This document shows positions 1 through 6,012 of a stretch of DNA of 7,579 nt, one piece after another; within the stretch, counting starts at the first letter, position 1, and each line of letters begins with the position of its first letter. Below the pieces are notes generated by a model, which did not search any database, was not told the DNA's origin, and was given only the letters and a program-made list of their open reading frames with translations. The stretch comes from Chitinophagaceae bacterium (GTDB taxonomy: Bacteria; Bacteroidota; Bacteroidia; Chitinophagales; Chitinophagaceae), in contig JAACZX010000501.1 of the NCBI GenBank assembly GCA_009996555.1, forward strand, positions 1 through 7,579, written 5' to 3'. The position numbers and the translations under genes are program-made.

Positions 1-252
1 ATTGCATTGGCAAGTGGTGCAGGTGCCGAGTGGAAGAATGGTTTGGCATGGGTGATCATTGGTGGGTTGATCAGTTCGTTATTCTTAACGCTGGTGATCG
101 TACCGGTGATGTATGCCATCTTCGATAAGCTCATCACAAAGTTCAGCCGTAAAAAAGCAAAACCAATTGAAGAGTTGATGGTGGAAGATTACGAACCCAC
201 AAAAGATTTTCATGAAACCTATGAAGAGGGATTCAATCCTTCACACGTGTAG
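1..252 (+). CDS. RND-family efflux permease, C-terminal end (partial)
   Basis: Only the last 83 codons lie in the window; the gene begins upstream of base 1. The visible protein starts with a small glycine- and alanine-rich stretch followed by W-K-N-G-L-A and a hydrophobic segment (about residues 15-40 of the fragment). This matches the last periplasmic turn and final transmembrane helix of AcrB/HAE1-type resistance-nodulation-division pumps, including the characteristic 'GG-x-x-x-S-x-x-x-T-L-x-x-V-P-V-x-Y' pattern. Proteins of this family are inner-membrane, proton-driven components of tripartite efflux complexes with a periplasmic adaptor and an outer-membrane channel; those partners would be expected upstream and are not visible. 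A cytoplasmic tail of about 35 residues follows, first basic (KKAK) and then acidic. The stop is TAG at 250-252, followed by a strong terminator, so this is the last gene of its transcription unit. The substrate cannot be inferred from this fragment. Confidence 0.88.
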   Translation: MALASGAGAEWKNGLAWVIIGGLISSLFLTLVIVPVMYAIFDKLITKFSRKKAKPIEELMVEDYEPTKDFHETYEEGFNPSHV

Positions 253-272
253 TTAGAAGTTGATTTGGTTAC

Positions 273-303
273 AAGGGCTGTGTTCTCACAGCCCTTATTT
301 TTT
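273..303 (+). terminator. Rho-independent terminator of the RND efflux gene
   Basis: Perfect 10-bp stem (aagggctgtg at 273-282 with cacagccctt at 287-296), a TTCT tetraloop, then A and a run of T residues from 298. It lies 20 nt after the efflux stop codon. The minus side has no T run, so it is read as a plus-strand terminator only. Its T tract overlaps the stop codon (302-304) of the convergent dehydrogenase gene. Confidence 0.9.
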
Positions 304-1039
304 ATGTTCCGTTGCGCATCATTTTTTTTGCAACAGATGGTATAATACGGGTGATCAATTTTAAAAGCTTTGCTTTGTGAATATAGATCTCATAGTGATC
401 GGCTTCCATTTTATGAAAAAGCTCATTTGCAAATGCTGCTGTACTCATTTTTGAAGTATCACGCCCTGCTGTCATTGCGGTTTCAACCAATGGAGGGATT
501 GCCTCAAATACTTTTACACCGGCTGTTTCTAATTGGTAACGTAGTGTTGTACTGTAGCTGTGTATGGCAGCTTTTGTTGCACAATAAACAGATGCGGATT
601 GTTTGGGTGCCATGAATAAACCGCTGCTGATATTTACTACTGCACTGTTTCTGTTTTTAAGAAGTACAGGAAGTAAGGCAGAAGTAAGTAATACGGGTGC
701 AGTAAAGTTTGTTGCAATTTCATAGCTGATTTTTTCCTGCAATAGTGGTTCACTCAAAAAAGAATAATTGTATTGTACGGCAGCATTGTTGATAAGCAGG
801 TTTAAGTCGTTGTGGTGCTGTTGAATAAAGTGTACAAGTTCATCAATGTTTTCCTGTACGCCAAGGTCGCCGCAAAAAGTGATCAGCGAAGGAAGTTCCT
901 GTTGAAATGCTTTGAGTTTTTCTTTATTACGTCCGGTAATAATCACTTTATTATTACGTGCTGTAAATTGTTTAGCCAGTTCAAGACCTATGCCGGATGA
1001 TCCGCCGGTGATGAGTATTGTATTTCCTGTAAGCTTCAT
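302..1039 (-). CDS. Short-chain dehydrogenase/reductase, DltE-like SDR
   Basis: A 245-residue classical SDR, cytoplasmic, expected to carry out NAD(P)-dependent oxidation or reduction of an unknown substrate. Visible motifs: the Rossmann cofactor loop TGGSSGIG (11-18), INNAA (83-87), the active-site Asn111, Ser139 in NISSG, and Tyr152/Lys156 in YCATK. The Ser-to-Tyr spacing of 13 is the canonical one, so the full catalytic tetrad is present. Arg37 after the second beta strand, with no acidic residue at the strand end, suggests NADP(H) preference (inference). The overall pattern resembles the DltE-like subgroup, but nothing here links it to teichoic acids. I chose ATG 1039 because it puts the first beta strand at residue 7; the open frame extends to 1108, but those 23 extra codons overlap the upstream regulator gene and lack SDR character. 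It lies 55 nt downstream of the Crp/Fnr gene on the same strand, with a palindrome in the gap. Confidence 0.88.
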   Translation of the reverse strand: MKLTGNTILITGGSSGIGLELAKQFTARNNKVIITGRNKEKLKAFQQELPSLITFCGDLGVQENIDELVHFIQQHHNDLNLLINNAAVQYNYSFLSEPLLQEKISYEIATNFTAPVLLTSALLPVLLKNRNSAVVNISSGLFMAPKQSASVYCATKAAIHSYSTTLRYQLETAGVKVFEAIPPLVETAMTAGRDTSKMSTAAFANELFHKMEADHYEIYIHKAKLLKLITRIIPSVAKKMMRNGT

Positions 1040-1046
1040 AATGCTG

Positions 1047-1094
1047 CAAAGCTGTGTAACAGGAAAGCGATTTTTCTTTACATAGGTAAAGAAA
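1047..1094 (-). promoter_or_regulatory. Palindromic operator candidate and -7-like box before the SDR gene
   Basis: A perfect inverted repeat of two 9-base arms with a 4-nt centre (TTTCTTTAC-CTAT-GTAAAGAAA on the minus strand) occupies 1073-1094, directly after the Crp/Fnr stop codon. No T run follows, so it is not a terminator. Downstream of it, CAGCTTTG at 1054-1047 matches 7 of 8 positions of the Bacteroidota -7 motif TAnnTTTG. No TTTG box is found at -33; that position falls inside the palindrome, a layout typical of activator-dependent promoters. The size and N4 spacing resemble Crp/Fnr-family sites. An RNA hairpin in a two-gene transcript is the alternative. Confidence 0.4.
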
Positions 1095-1685
1095 TCAACG
1101 GCCTGCAAATTTTCTTCTTATGCGACTTAGTTGTGTGGCCGTAATGCCTAAGTAAGATGCAATATGATACTGTGGCAATATTGTTTCAAGCTCAAAATAA
1201 GCTTGTTGAAATTTACGGTAGCGTTCATCTGCATCAAGTAATACCAGGTCAATTTCCCGTTGTTCTTTTTGTACAAAAAACTGTTCGGCAAGTATGCGTG
1301 CTGCACGTTCAAGATCAGGACATTCATCAAACAATGCACGAAAGCTGTTGTATGGTGCAGTAAGTATTTCGCAATCAGTTAATGCCTGTTGCTGTATCTG
1401 GTTAGGCATGCCGGTAATAAGTGATGCATAACCACCAATAAACGAAGGTGCAGTAAAAAAATGTTTGTTGTAGTCAAATCCTTTATTGCCCGAATAGAAA
1501 GCCCTTACAACACCCGTATGCAGGAAGCCAATCTCTCTTGCCAGCTGCCCTTCTTTAATAAAGTAACTGCCTTTGCTGAGTGTTGTTTGTGTAAATAAAG
1601 AGGCAACAAGTTCTTTTGTTGTTGCTGTAACCGGAGTTAGCTTGTTCAGAAAGGTAAAGAGGCTGTTAAGCCCGTTGTTATTCAT
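1095..1685 (-). CDS. Crp/Fnr-family transcriptional regulator
   Basis: A 196-residue cytoplasmic DNA-binding regulator. Residues about 22-125 form the cyclic-nucleotide-binding-type beta barrel (G-S-Y-F-I-K-E-G at 39-46 and G-V-V-R-A-F-Y at 58-64 are typical strands). A dimerisation helix follows (about 118-150, containing ERAARILAEQ and DADERYRKF), and a short C-terminal helix-turn-helix (about 165-195) has the recognition segment IASYLGITATQLSRIRR. The phosphate-binding cassette of E. coli CRP (GE...RS) is not conserved: the corresponding stretch is S-F-I-G-G-Y-A-S...N95-Q96, so cAMP is unlikely to be the ligand, as in many Bacteroidota members of this family. No cysteine cluster for an Fe-S sensor is visible. 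The ATG at 1685 is the first good start. The dehydrogenase gene follows after 55 nt and is a plausible target or co-transcribed partner (inference). Confidence 0.9.
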   Translation of the reverse strand: MNNNGLNSLFTFLNKLTPVTATTKELVASLFTQTTLSKGSYFIKEGQLAREIGFLHTGVVRAFYSGNKGFDYNKHFFTAPSFIGGYASLITGMPNQIQQQALTDCEILTAPYNSFRALFDECPDLERAARILAEQFFVQKEQREIDLVLLDADERYRKFQQAYFELETILPQYHIASYLGITATQLSRIRRKFAGR

Positions 1686-1742
1686 TACGGGAAAATGGAA
1701 TTGTTTAAATAACAGGTTGTTGTTTGTAAAGTTTTTGCAATG

Positions 1743-1770
1743 AAAAAATCCCTCCGGTAATGAAGGGATT
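1743..1770 (-). terminator. Rho-independent terminator of the RRM protein gene
   Basis: On the minus strand a 7-bp stem (aatccct at 1770-1764, agggatt at 1753-1747) with a 10-nt loop is followed by six T residues (1748-1743). It lies 24 nt past the RRM gene's TAA stop and upstream of the Crp/Fnr gene, so it insulates the two. Confidence 0.75.
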
Positions 1771-1794
1771 CAATGTTATTTCTGTGTTGTTTGA

Positions 1795-2196
1795 TTAATA
1801 GTCTCTGCTATAACCACCGCCGCCACCTTTGTAGCCGCCGCCACCGCCACGGTTGCCGCCGCCGCCGCCACCTTTGTAGCCGCCGCCACCGCCACCACGG
1901 TAACCACCACCACCGCCGCCACCGAAGCTGCGTTTTTTGAAGCCGCCATCATCTTTTTTAGGCTGTGCTTCGTTTACAACAATCTTACGACCCTGAACAT
2001 CGGTATCGTTCAGTTGGCTGATAGCAGCTTGCGCTTCTTCAGCATTGTCCATTTCAACAAAAGCAAAGCCTTTGCTGCGGCCGGAGAATTTGTCGGTTAA
2101 AATTTTGGCTGATGTTACTGAGCCAAATTGCTCAAACAATGCGCTCAGGTCTTCGTTCGTCATAGACCAGGCGAGGTTTCCTACGTAAATGTTCAC
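1795..2196 (-). CDS. Small RRM-domain RNA-binding protein with glycine-rich tail
   Basis: A 133-residue protein consisting of one RNA recognition motif (about 1-80) and a low-complexity tail. The two diagnostic RRM strands are clear: RNP2 as IYVGNL (3-8) and RNP1 as KGFAFVEM (42-49), with the aromatic Tyr4, Phe44 and Phe46 that stack on RNA bases. A basic linker (KKDDGGFKKR, 80-89) leads to 37 residues of glycine blocks punctuated by YR, YK and NR (92-128), ending SRDY. Such glycine-rich RRM proteins are known in Bacteroidota and cyanobacteria, where several are cold-induced or act as post-transcriptional regulators; which RNAs this one binds is unknown. The start is GTG at 2196, giving the family-typical N-terminus M-N-I-Y-V-G-N; no in-frame ATG is nearby, and a TTG at 2220 would add an atypical FFF-rich extension encoded by a T-rich leader. 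The gene has its own promoter and terminator and is probably monocistronic. Confidence 0.92.
   Translation of the reverse strand: MNIYVGNLAWSMTNEDLSALFEQFGSVTSAKILTDKFSGRSKGFAFVEMDNAEEAQAAISQLNDTDVQGRKIVVNEAQPKKDDGGFKKRSFGGGGGGGYRGGGGGGYKGGGGGGNRGGGGGYKGGGGGYSRDY
1813..1923 (-). repeat. GC-rich triplet repeat encoding the glycine tail
   Basis: On the plus strand, 111 bases consist almost entirely of CCG/CCA-type triplets. They encode five glycine blocks of 7, 6, 6, 5 and 5 residues separated by YR, YK, NR and YK. The DNA is far richer in G+C than its surroundings, and the repeated unit could expand or contract by slippage in steps of three without breaking the frame. Confidence 0.85.
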
Positions 2197-2317
2197 AATA
2201 AAAAAATTAAAAAAAAACAAATTATGAACCAGATAGCAACTGAAAACCGAGGGAAACTGATCGAACGAAAAGCATCTGAAGGTTCAGAAAGCAGGAACTG
2301 AATTCATGTTAACTCAA
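2197..2317 (-). other. Long U-rich 5' leader of the RRM gene
   Basis: This holds the region between the predicted promoter and the GTG start. With a start of transcription near 2311 the leader would be about 115 nt. Its last 24 nt before the GTG are almost pure T with A (a run of nine T, AA, then seven T in mRNA sense), with no Shine-Dalgarno motif. A short complementary pair (TTCAG / CTGAA, 10-nt loop) lies near the 5' end. No open frame in it is convincing. A U-rich, unstructured start region fits Bacteroidota translation initiation and could also be a target for the RRM protein itself (inference). Confidence 0.45.
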
Positions 2318-2349
2318 TAAAGATAAGGGTTTCCGCAGGAAATTTCAAT
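2318..2349 (-). promoter_or_regulatory. Bacteroidota-type promoter for the RRM gene
   Basis: On the minus strand ATTG (2349-2346) is followed after exactly 20 nt by TATCTTTA (2325-2318). The phylum consensus is TTTG, 19-21 nt, TAnnTTTG, so only the first base of the -33 box and the last base of the -7 box differ. It sits between the ABC exporter stop and the RRM start and faces the RRM gene. Confidence 0.6.
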
Positions 2350-2415
2350 AGCAGCGGGTTTTTTCAAAAACAGGGGTAGAACTACTCAGGCGGCGTCAGC
2401 AGACTTTACAGAAGC

Positions 2416-4236
2416 TTAACGCACTTCCTGCATATCCACCAGTTTTTTATAAAAACCGTTGAGCGCCACCAGTTGGTCATGTGTACCCCGTTCCACAATT
2501 ACACCTTTTTGTAACACGATGATTTCATCGGCGTGGCGAACAGTTGATAGCCTGTGGGCAATCACCAAACTTGTGCGGTCCTGCATCAGGTGGTTGATGG
2601 CATCCTGCACAAGGCGTTCACTTTCTGTATCAAGCGAGGAGGTGGCTTCATCAAGAATAAGGATCGGTGGGTTTTTTAATACAGCTCTTGCAATAGTAAC
2701 ACGTTGACGCTCACCGCCACTCAGCTTGCTTCCTCTGTCGCCAATGTTTTCCTGGTAGCCGTTTTCTTTGGCTGCAATAAAGCTGTGGGCATTGGCAATT
2801 TTTGCCGCTTCTTCAATTTCAGCCGGTGCCGCATCTGGTTTACTCAACGCAATATTGCTGGCAATACTGTCATTAAAAAGAATGGGCTCCTGTGTAACAA
2901 TACCCATTAATTGCCGGAGGCTTTTTATGGAATAGTTTTTAATATTCAGGCCATCCACCAATATTTCGCCACTGGTAACATCATGAAAGCGTGGTACAAG
3001 ATCGGCCAGGGTAGATTTACCGGAGCCGCTTGAACCAACCAGGGCAACTGTTTTTCCTTTTTGGAGCTTAAGGTTGATATTATGCAAAACGATGCTATCG
3101 CCGTAAGCAAAGGATACATTTTTGAATTCAATGCTCTGTTCAAAACCTTTGATTTCAACAGGGTTGGCAATTTCTTCTACCACCATTGGTGCATCAAGAA
3201 TTTCTTCTATACGCTCAATGGCAGCTGCACCACGTTTGGTATTGTAATAAGCCGATGAAAGTGATTTGGAAGGATTGATGATTTGGGTAAAGAAAAGGAT
3301 GTACGTAATAAAACCTTCAGATGATACATCCGCATTGCCGCCCAACACCAATTGTCCGCCAAACCAAAGAACGCCGCTTAATACAAGCACGCCTAATACT
3401 TCGCTTAGTGGCGAGGCCATGTCTTTTCGGAAGTTGATGCGGTTGCGGATATGGTTCAGTTCAGCGTTCATTGAATGGAACTTGGTACCTAATAGTTTTT
3501 CGGCAGTAAATGCTTTAATTACACGGATGCCACCAAGTGTTTCATCTAAAATGGAAAGAACCAGTCCGTTCTTTTCACTTGCTTCTGTACTTTGTTTTTT
3601 TAATGACCGGCTTACCCGTCCAATAACAAAACCCATTACCGGAAGAAAAATGAGAAGAAACAACGACAGTTTAGGGCTTAGCATCACCATACACACCAAA
3701 AAAGTGATGATGGTAAGCGGCTCTTTAATAAGCACTTCAAGCATCATCATTACGCTCCACTCTACCTCATTTGCATCATTACTCATTCTTGAAATAAGAT
3801 CGCCTTTGCGTTGTTCAGTAAAAAAGCCAACGGGTAGTTTTAATACCTTATCATACAAATCGCCACGTAACCTTGTCATTACGCCATTACGCATAGGAGC
3901 TAGTATGCGGTAGGAGAGATAGAGGAAAACGTTTTTGAGAAGAATGGCAGAAACAATGATCAGACAAATAAAAGCAAGTGCCTGTATTTGTCCCTGTTCA
4001 TTAATGAGTTTACTGATATGGAACATCAGGAAATCGAGCAGATCGGATGCCGACTTTATAACTTCGGGTCGGTTTGTAACCTGGCTTGCAGGATTAAATA
4101 ACAATTTCAGAAAGGGCGCCAGCATAGCCAGCGATACCATTGAAAAGATGATGGATAAAAGTATACACAGAAAATAAAGAACAATTTTACCGGTATAGCC
4201 ACGCAGGTATTTGAAAATTCGTTGAAACTGTTTCAT
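2416..4236 (-). CDS. ABC exporter, fused membrane and ATPase domains (MsbA-like)
   Basis: A 606-residue type IV exporter half-transporter that should work as a homodimer in the inner membrane. The N-terminal half carries six membrane helices (approximately 18-46, 85-110, 165-187, 190-208, 280-300 and 308-326) with the intracellular coupling motif F-F-T-x-x-x-x-G-D-L-I-S-R (138-150). The C-terminal ATPase domain is complete: A-loop Tyr378, Walker A GSSGSGKST (401-409), Q-loop Gln449, signature LSGGERQR (505-512), Walker B ILILDE (525-530), D-loop SLD (534-536) and switch His561. Length and order match MsbA and related lipid/multidrug exporters; the family moves lipid A-core, phospholipids or hydrophobic compounds, and the substrate here is not determinable by inspection. 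It is not called msbA because this subgroup has many paralogues in Bacteroidota. ATG 4236 is the natural start. No clear terminator follows the TAA at 2416. It diverges from rbfA across 53 bp. Confidence 0.93.
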   Translation of the reverse strand: MKQFQRIFKYLRGYTGKIVLYFLCILLSIIFSMVSLAMLAPFLKLLFNPASQVTNRPEVIKSASDLLDFLMFHISKLINEQGQIQALAFICLIIVSAILLKNVFLYLSYRILAPMRNGVMTRLRGDLYDKVLKLPVGFFTEQRKGDLISRMSNDANEVEWSVMMMLEVLIKEPLTIITFLVCMVMLSPKLSLFLLIFLPVMGFVIGRVSRSLKKQSTEASEKNGLVLSILDETLGGIRVIKAFTAEKLLGTKFHSMNAELNHIRNRINFRKDMASPLSEVLGVLVLSGVLWFGGQLVLGGNADVSSEGFITYILFFTQIINPSKSLSSAYYNTKRGAAAIERIEEILDAPMVVEEIANPVEIKGFEQSIEFKNVSFAYGDSIVLHNINLKLQKGKTVALVGSSGSGKSTLADLVPRFHDVTSGEILVDGLNIKNYSIKSLRQLMGIVTQEPILFNDSIASNIALSKPDAAPAEIEEAAKIANAHSFIAAKENGYQENIGDRGSKLSGGERQRVTIARAVLKNPPILILDEATSSLDTESERLVQDAINHLMQDRTSLVIAHRLSTVRHADEIIVLQKGVIVERGTHDQLVALNGFYKKLVDMQEVR

Positions 4237-4250
4237 GCTGTTAAACCCCG

Positions 4251-4267
4251 CAAAGTAACTACTTTTA
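4251..4267. promoter_or_regulatory. Overlapping divergent -7-like boxes between exporter and rbfA
   Basis: The 53-bp gap between the two divergent starts contains TTACTTTG on the minus strand (4258-4251, 7 of 8 to TAnnTTTG) and, immediately beside it, TACTTTTA on the plus strand (4260-4267, 7 of 8). Neither has a clear -33 TTTG at the right spacing, so both are weak candidates. A promoter for each gene must lie in or near this gap unless the start is embedded in the neighbouring gene. Confidence 0.3.
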
Positions 4268-4289
4268 CAGCGTTTTAAATGTAGAAGAT

Positions 4290-4652
4290 ATGTTAGAAGG
4301 AAAAAGACAAAAACAGGTTGCAGGTGTTATACACGAGGAAATGTCCGTTATTTTCCAAAAGCTGGGATTAGGGATGATTGATGGCGGTTTGGTATCTATA
4401 TCATCCGTTAAAATAACTCCCGATTTACTGGAAGCCCGTATTTACCTGAGTGTGTTCAAAGCCGACAGTGCAGCTGTACTGAAAAAAGTAGAAGAAAAGG
4501 CGTTTGAAATAAAACGTGAGCTGGCATCAAAACTGAAACACCAGTTACGCCGTATTCCTGAAATACGATACTATCCTGACGATACACTTGATCATGTGTT
4601 TAAGATGGAAGAGTTGTTTAAAAAGATCGATGAAGAGAAAAAAAATGAGTAA
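4290..4652 (+). CDS. rbfA: Ribosome-binding factor A
   Basis: A 120-residue protein of the RbfA family, a small KH-like-fold factor that binds the immature 30S subunit and helps 16S rRNA 5'-end maturation, notably during growth in the cold. Supporting features are the N-terminal helix that follows the start (K-R-Q-K-Q-V-A-G-V-I-H-E-E, 5-17), the central strand V-S-I-S-S-V-K-I-T-P-D-L (35-46) followed by A-R-I-Y-L-S-V-F, and the hallmark C-terminal segment L-R-R-I-P-E-I-R-Y-Y-P-D-D-T-L-D (85-100). The length is usual for the family, with a charged K/E-rich tail. ATG 4290 is the only reasonable start. The TAA at 4650-4652 lies inside the left arm of an inverted repeat. The permease gene follows on the same strand 97 nt later with no terminator evident, so read-through is likely. 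Confidence 0.93.
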   Translation: MLEGKRQKQVAGVIHEEMSVIFQKLGLGMIDGGLVSISSVKITPDLLEARIYLSVFKADSAAVLKKVEEKAFEIKRELASKLKHQLRRIPEIRYYPDDTLDHVFKMEELFKKIDEEKKNE

Positions 4653-4745
4653 TGAATGATTAGTGATGAGTGCGTGCCCGAATACACGATGCCAGCACTT
4701 GATCATTACAGGGTTCATACTCATTATTCATTATTCATCAATCAT
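4645..4745 (+). repeat. Imperfect inverted repeat between rbfA and the permease gene
   Basis: Two 27-nt arms, 4645-4671 and 4719-4745, are complementary at 20 positions; 3 more become G-U pairs in plus-strand RNA, leaving 4 mismatches. The loop is 47 nt and itself contains a small CGTG/CACG pair. Both arms are built from ATGA/TCAT-type words. The left arm includes the last codons and stop of rbfA, and the right arm ends 5 nt before the permease start. No T run follows, so this is not an ordinary terminator. It could be a dispersed palindromic repeat or an mRNA structure. Confidence 0.55.
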
Positions 4746-4749
4746 TCCC

Positions 4750-5967
4750 TTGAATTTCCTTTTTGCCTGGCGCTATTTCCGATCAAAAAAATCAACCAAT
4801 GCAATCAATATTATTGCGTGGGTAACGGTAACGGCTATGGCAGTAGGCACAGCTGCACTGGTGGTGGTACTTAGTATTTTTAATGGCTTTGAAGGATTGG
4901 TGAAAACGCTTTACTCTTCTTTTTATCCTGATGTGCGCATTACTGCAGCTCAACAAAAAGTTATGTTGCTTGATGATGCAACCATCAGCAAAATAAAGTT
5001 GCTGCATAATGTAAAAGCTATGAGCATGGTTGTGGAAGAAAATGTACACCTGCAAAATGGCGATTACCGTACCAATGCTGTAATAAAGGGCGTAGATGAA
5101 GCATACATGCAAACAAGTGGTGTGCAGGATATGATCACTGCCGGTAAATTTGAAACAGGCAGCAGCGAAACACCGGGCATGGTGTTGGGTGTGGGTGTTG
5201 AAGGTGCACTTAATTTAATGAGCGACCGTGCAATGAATCCCGTAACAGCTTATCTGCCAAAACGTGGTATTACATCAAATAACCCGTTAGATGCCATCAG
5301 TACAGTAAACATTCAGCCTACCGGTTCATTTTCCATACAGCAGGATTTTGATAACAAGTATGTGATCACCAATCTTGCTATTCTTAAAGAAATGCTGGGC
5401 ATCAAGGCAAATGAATACAGTGCAGCAGAAATCAGGCTCAAAGATCCCAAAGCAGAAAAGGAAACCATTGCTGCATTGCAACAGTTACTTGGCAAAGGTT
5501 ATCTTGTAGAAAACCGCTACCAGCAAAACCGTTCATTATTTGGTGTAATGCAGGTAGAGAAATGGGCCATCTATGGCATTCTTTCGCTTATACTCATCAT
5601 TGCATCGTTCAACATGATTGGTGCGCTTACTATGCTGGTGCTGGAAAAGGAACAGGATATTCAGATCTTACAGGCAATGGGTGCCGGTAAATCATTCATT
5701 CAGCGGATATTCTTAACGGAAGGTGTATTGCTGGCCTTGGTGGGAAGTGTGATCGGTATCATCCTGGCATTGATCTTTACGTACCTGCATGTTACGTTTA
5801 AACTGATTCCCCTTCAGGGATCTTTTGTCATTGATTATTATCCGGTGAGTATTTATGTAACCGATATTCTGCTTATTGTTGCTACAGTGTTTGTTATAGC
5901 ATTGCTGGCATCGTGGTTGCCTTCGCTTAAAGCTGCCAGGCAAAAGACTTCATTAAGGTCACAGTAA
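4750..5967 (+). CDS. ABC transporter permease, LolC/LolE (FtsX) family
   Basis: A 405-residue inner-membrane permease of the LolCE/MacB type. Layout: transmembrane helix 1 (about 18-42) after a basic N-terminus with the family-typical F-A-W-R-Y-F-R-S-K-K-S (5-15), then a periplasmic core (about 43-265) and the C-terminal FtsX-like domain with three helices (about 268-292, 316-340 and 362-386). The segment L-E-K-E-Q-D-I-Q-I-L-Q-A-M-G-A (289-303) is the cytoplasmic coupling helix that contacts the ATPase. LolCE proteins, with the LolD ATPase, release lipoproteins from the inner membrane towards the outer membrane. No ATPase gene is in the window, so it must be encoded elsewhere. The frame is open from GTG 4663, but the first 29 codons fall in an inverted repeat and have no family character. 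I therefore propose the TTG at 4750, giving the expected M-N-F-L-F-A-W-R-Y-F start; this rests on family recall. It follows rbfA. Confidence 0.86.
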   Translation: MNFLFAWRYFRSKKSTNAINIIAWVTVTAMAVGTAALVVVLSIFNGFEGLVKTLYSSFYPDVRITAAQQKVMLLDDATISKIKLLHNVKAMSMVVEENVHLQNGDYRTNAVIKGVDEAYMQTSGVQDMITAGKFETGSSETPGMVLGVGVEGALNLMSDRAMNPVTAYLPKRGITSNNPLDAISTVNIQPTGSFSIQQDFDNKYVITNLAILKEMLGIKANEYSAAEIRLKDPKAEKETIAALQQLLGKGYLVENRYQQNRSLFGVMQVEKWAIYGILSLILIIASFNMIGALTMLVLEKEQDIQILQAMGAGKSFIQRIFLTEGVLLALVGSVIGIILALIFTYLHVTFKLIPLQGSFVIDYYPVSIYVTDILLIVATVFVIALLASWLPSLKAARQKTSLRSQ

Positions 5968-6012
5968 AAAGATATTGCTTAACTGTGCTGTTTGGCACGA
6001 GGCAACATAAAT

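Noticed and set aside
1040..1108. N-terminal extension of the SDR protein (23 codons starting at ATG 1108)
   Set aside because: It overlaps the end of the Crp/Fnr gene and runs through the palindrome, and SDR proteins normally begin just before the first beta strand, which fits ATG 1039.
1743..1770. Hairpin considered as an operator for the Crp/Fnr gene
   Set aside because: The six-T run on the minus strand and the position just after the RRM stop make a terminator the simpler reading.
1813..1923. Triplet repeat considered as a CRISPR or intergenic tandem array
   Set aside because: It is in frame and encodes the glycine-rich tail typical of RRM proteins; there are no unique spacers.
2350..2415. 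Possible terminator after the ABC exporter
   Set aside because: Only a weak A/T-only palindrome (gtttttgaaaaaac type, near 2357-2372) is present, with no GC stem followed by a T run; termination may be factor-dependent or absent.
3266..3913. Long plus-strand open frame of 215 codons opposite the ABC exporter
   Set aside because: It is antisense to a clearly real gene with complete motifs, its translation is rich in Ser/Thr/Arg/Asn without any recognisable domain, and no start signal supports it.
4792..5112. Minus-strand open frame of 106 codons opposite the permease
   Set aside because: Its Cys/His/Tyr-rich composition is typical of a shadow frame, and it lies inside the first helix and periplasmic domain of a well-supported gene.
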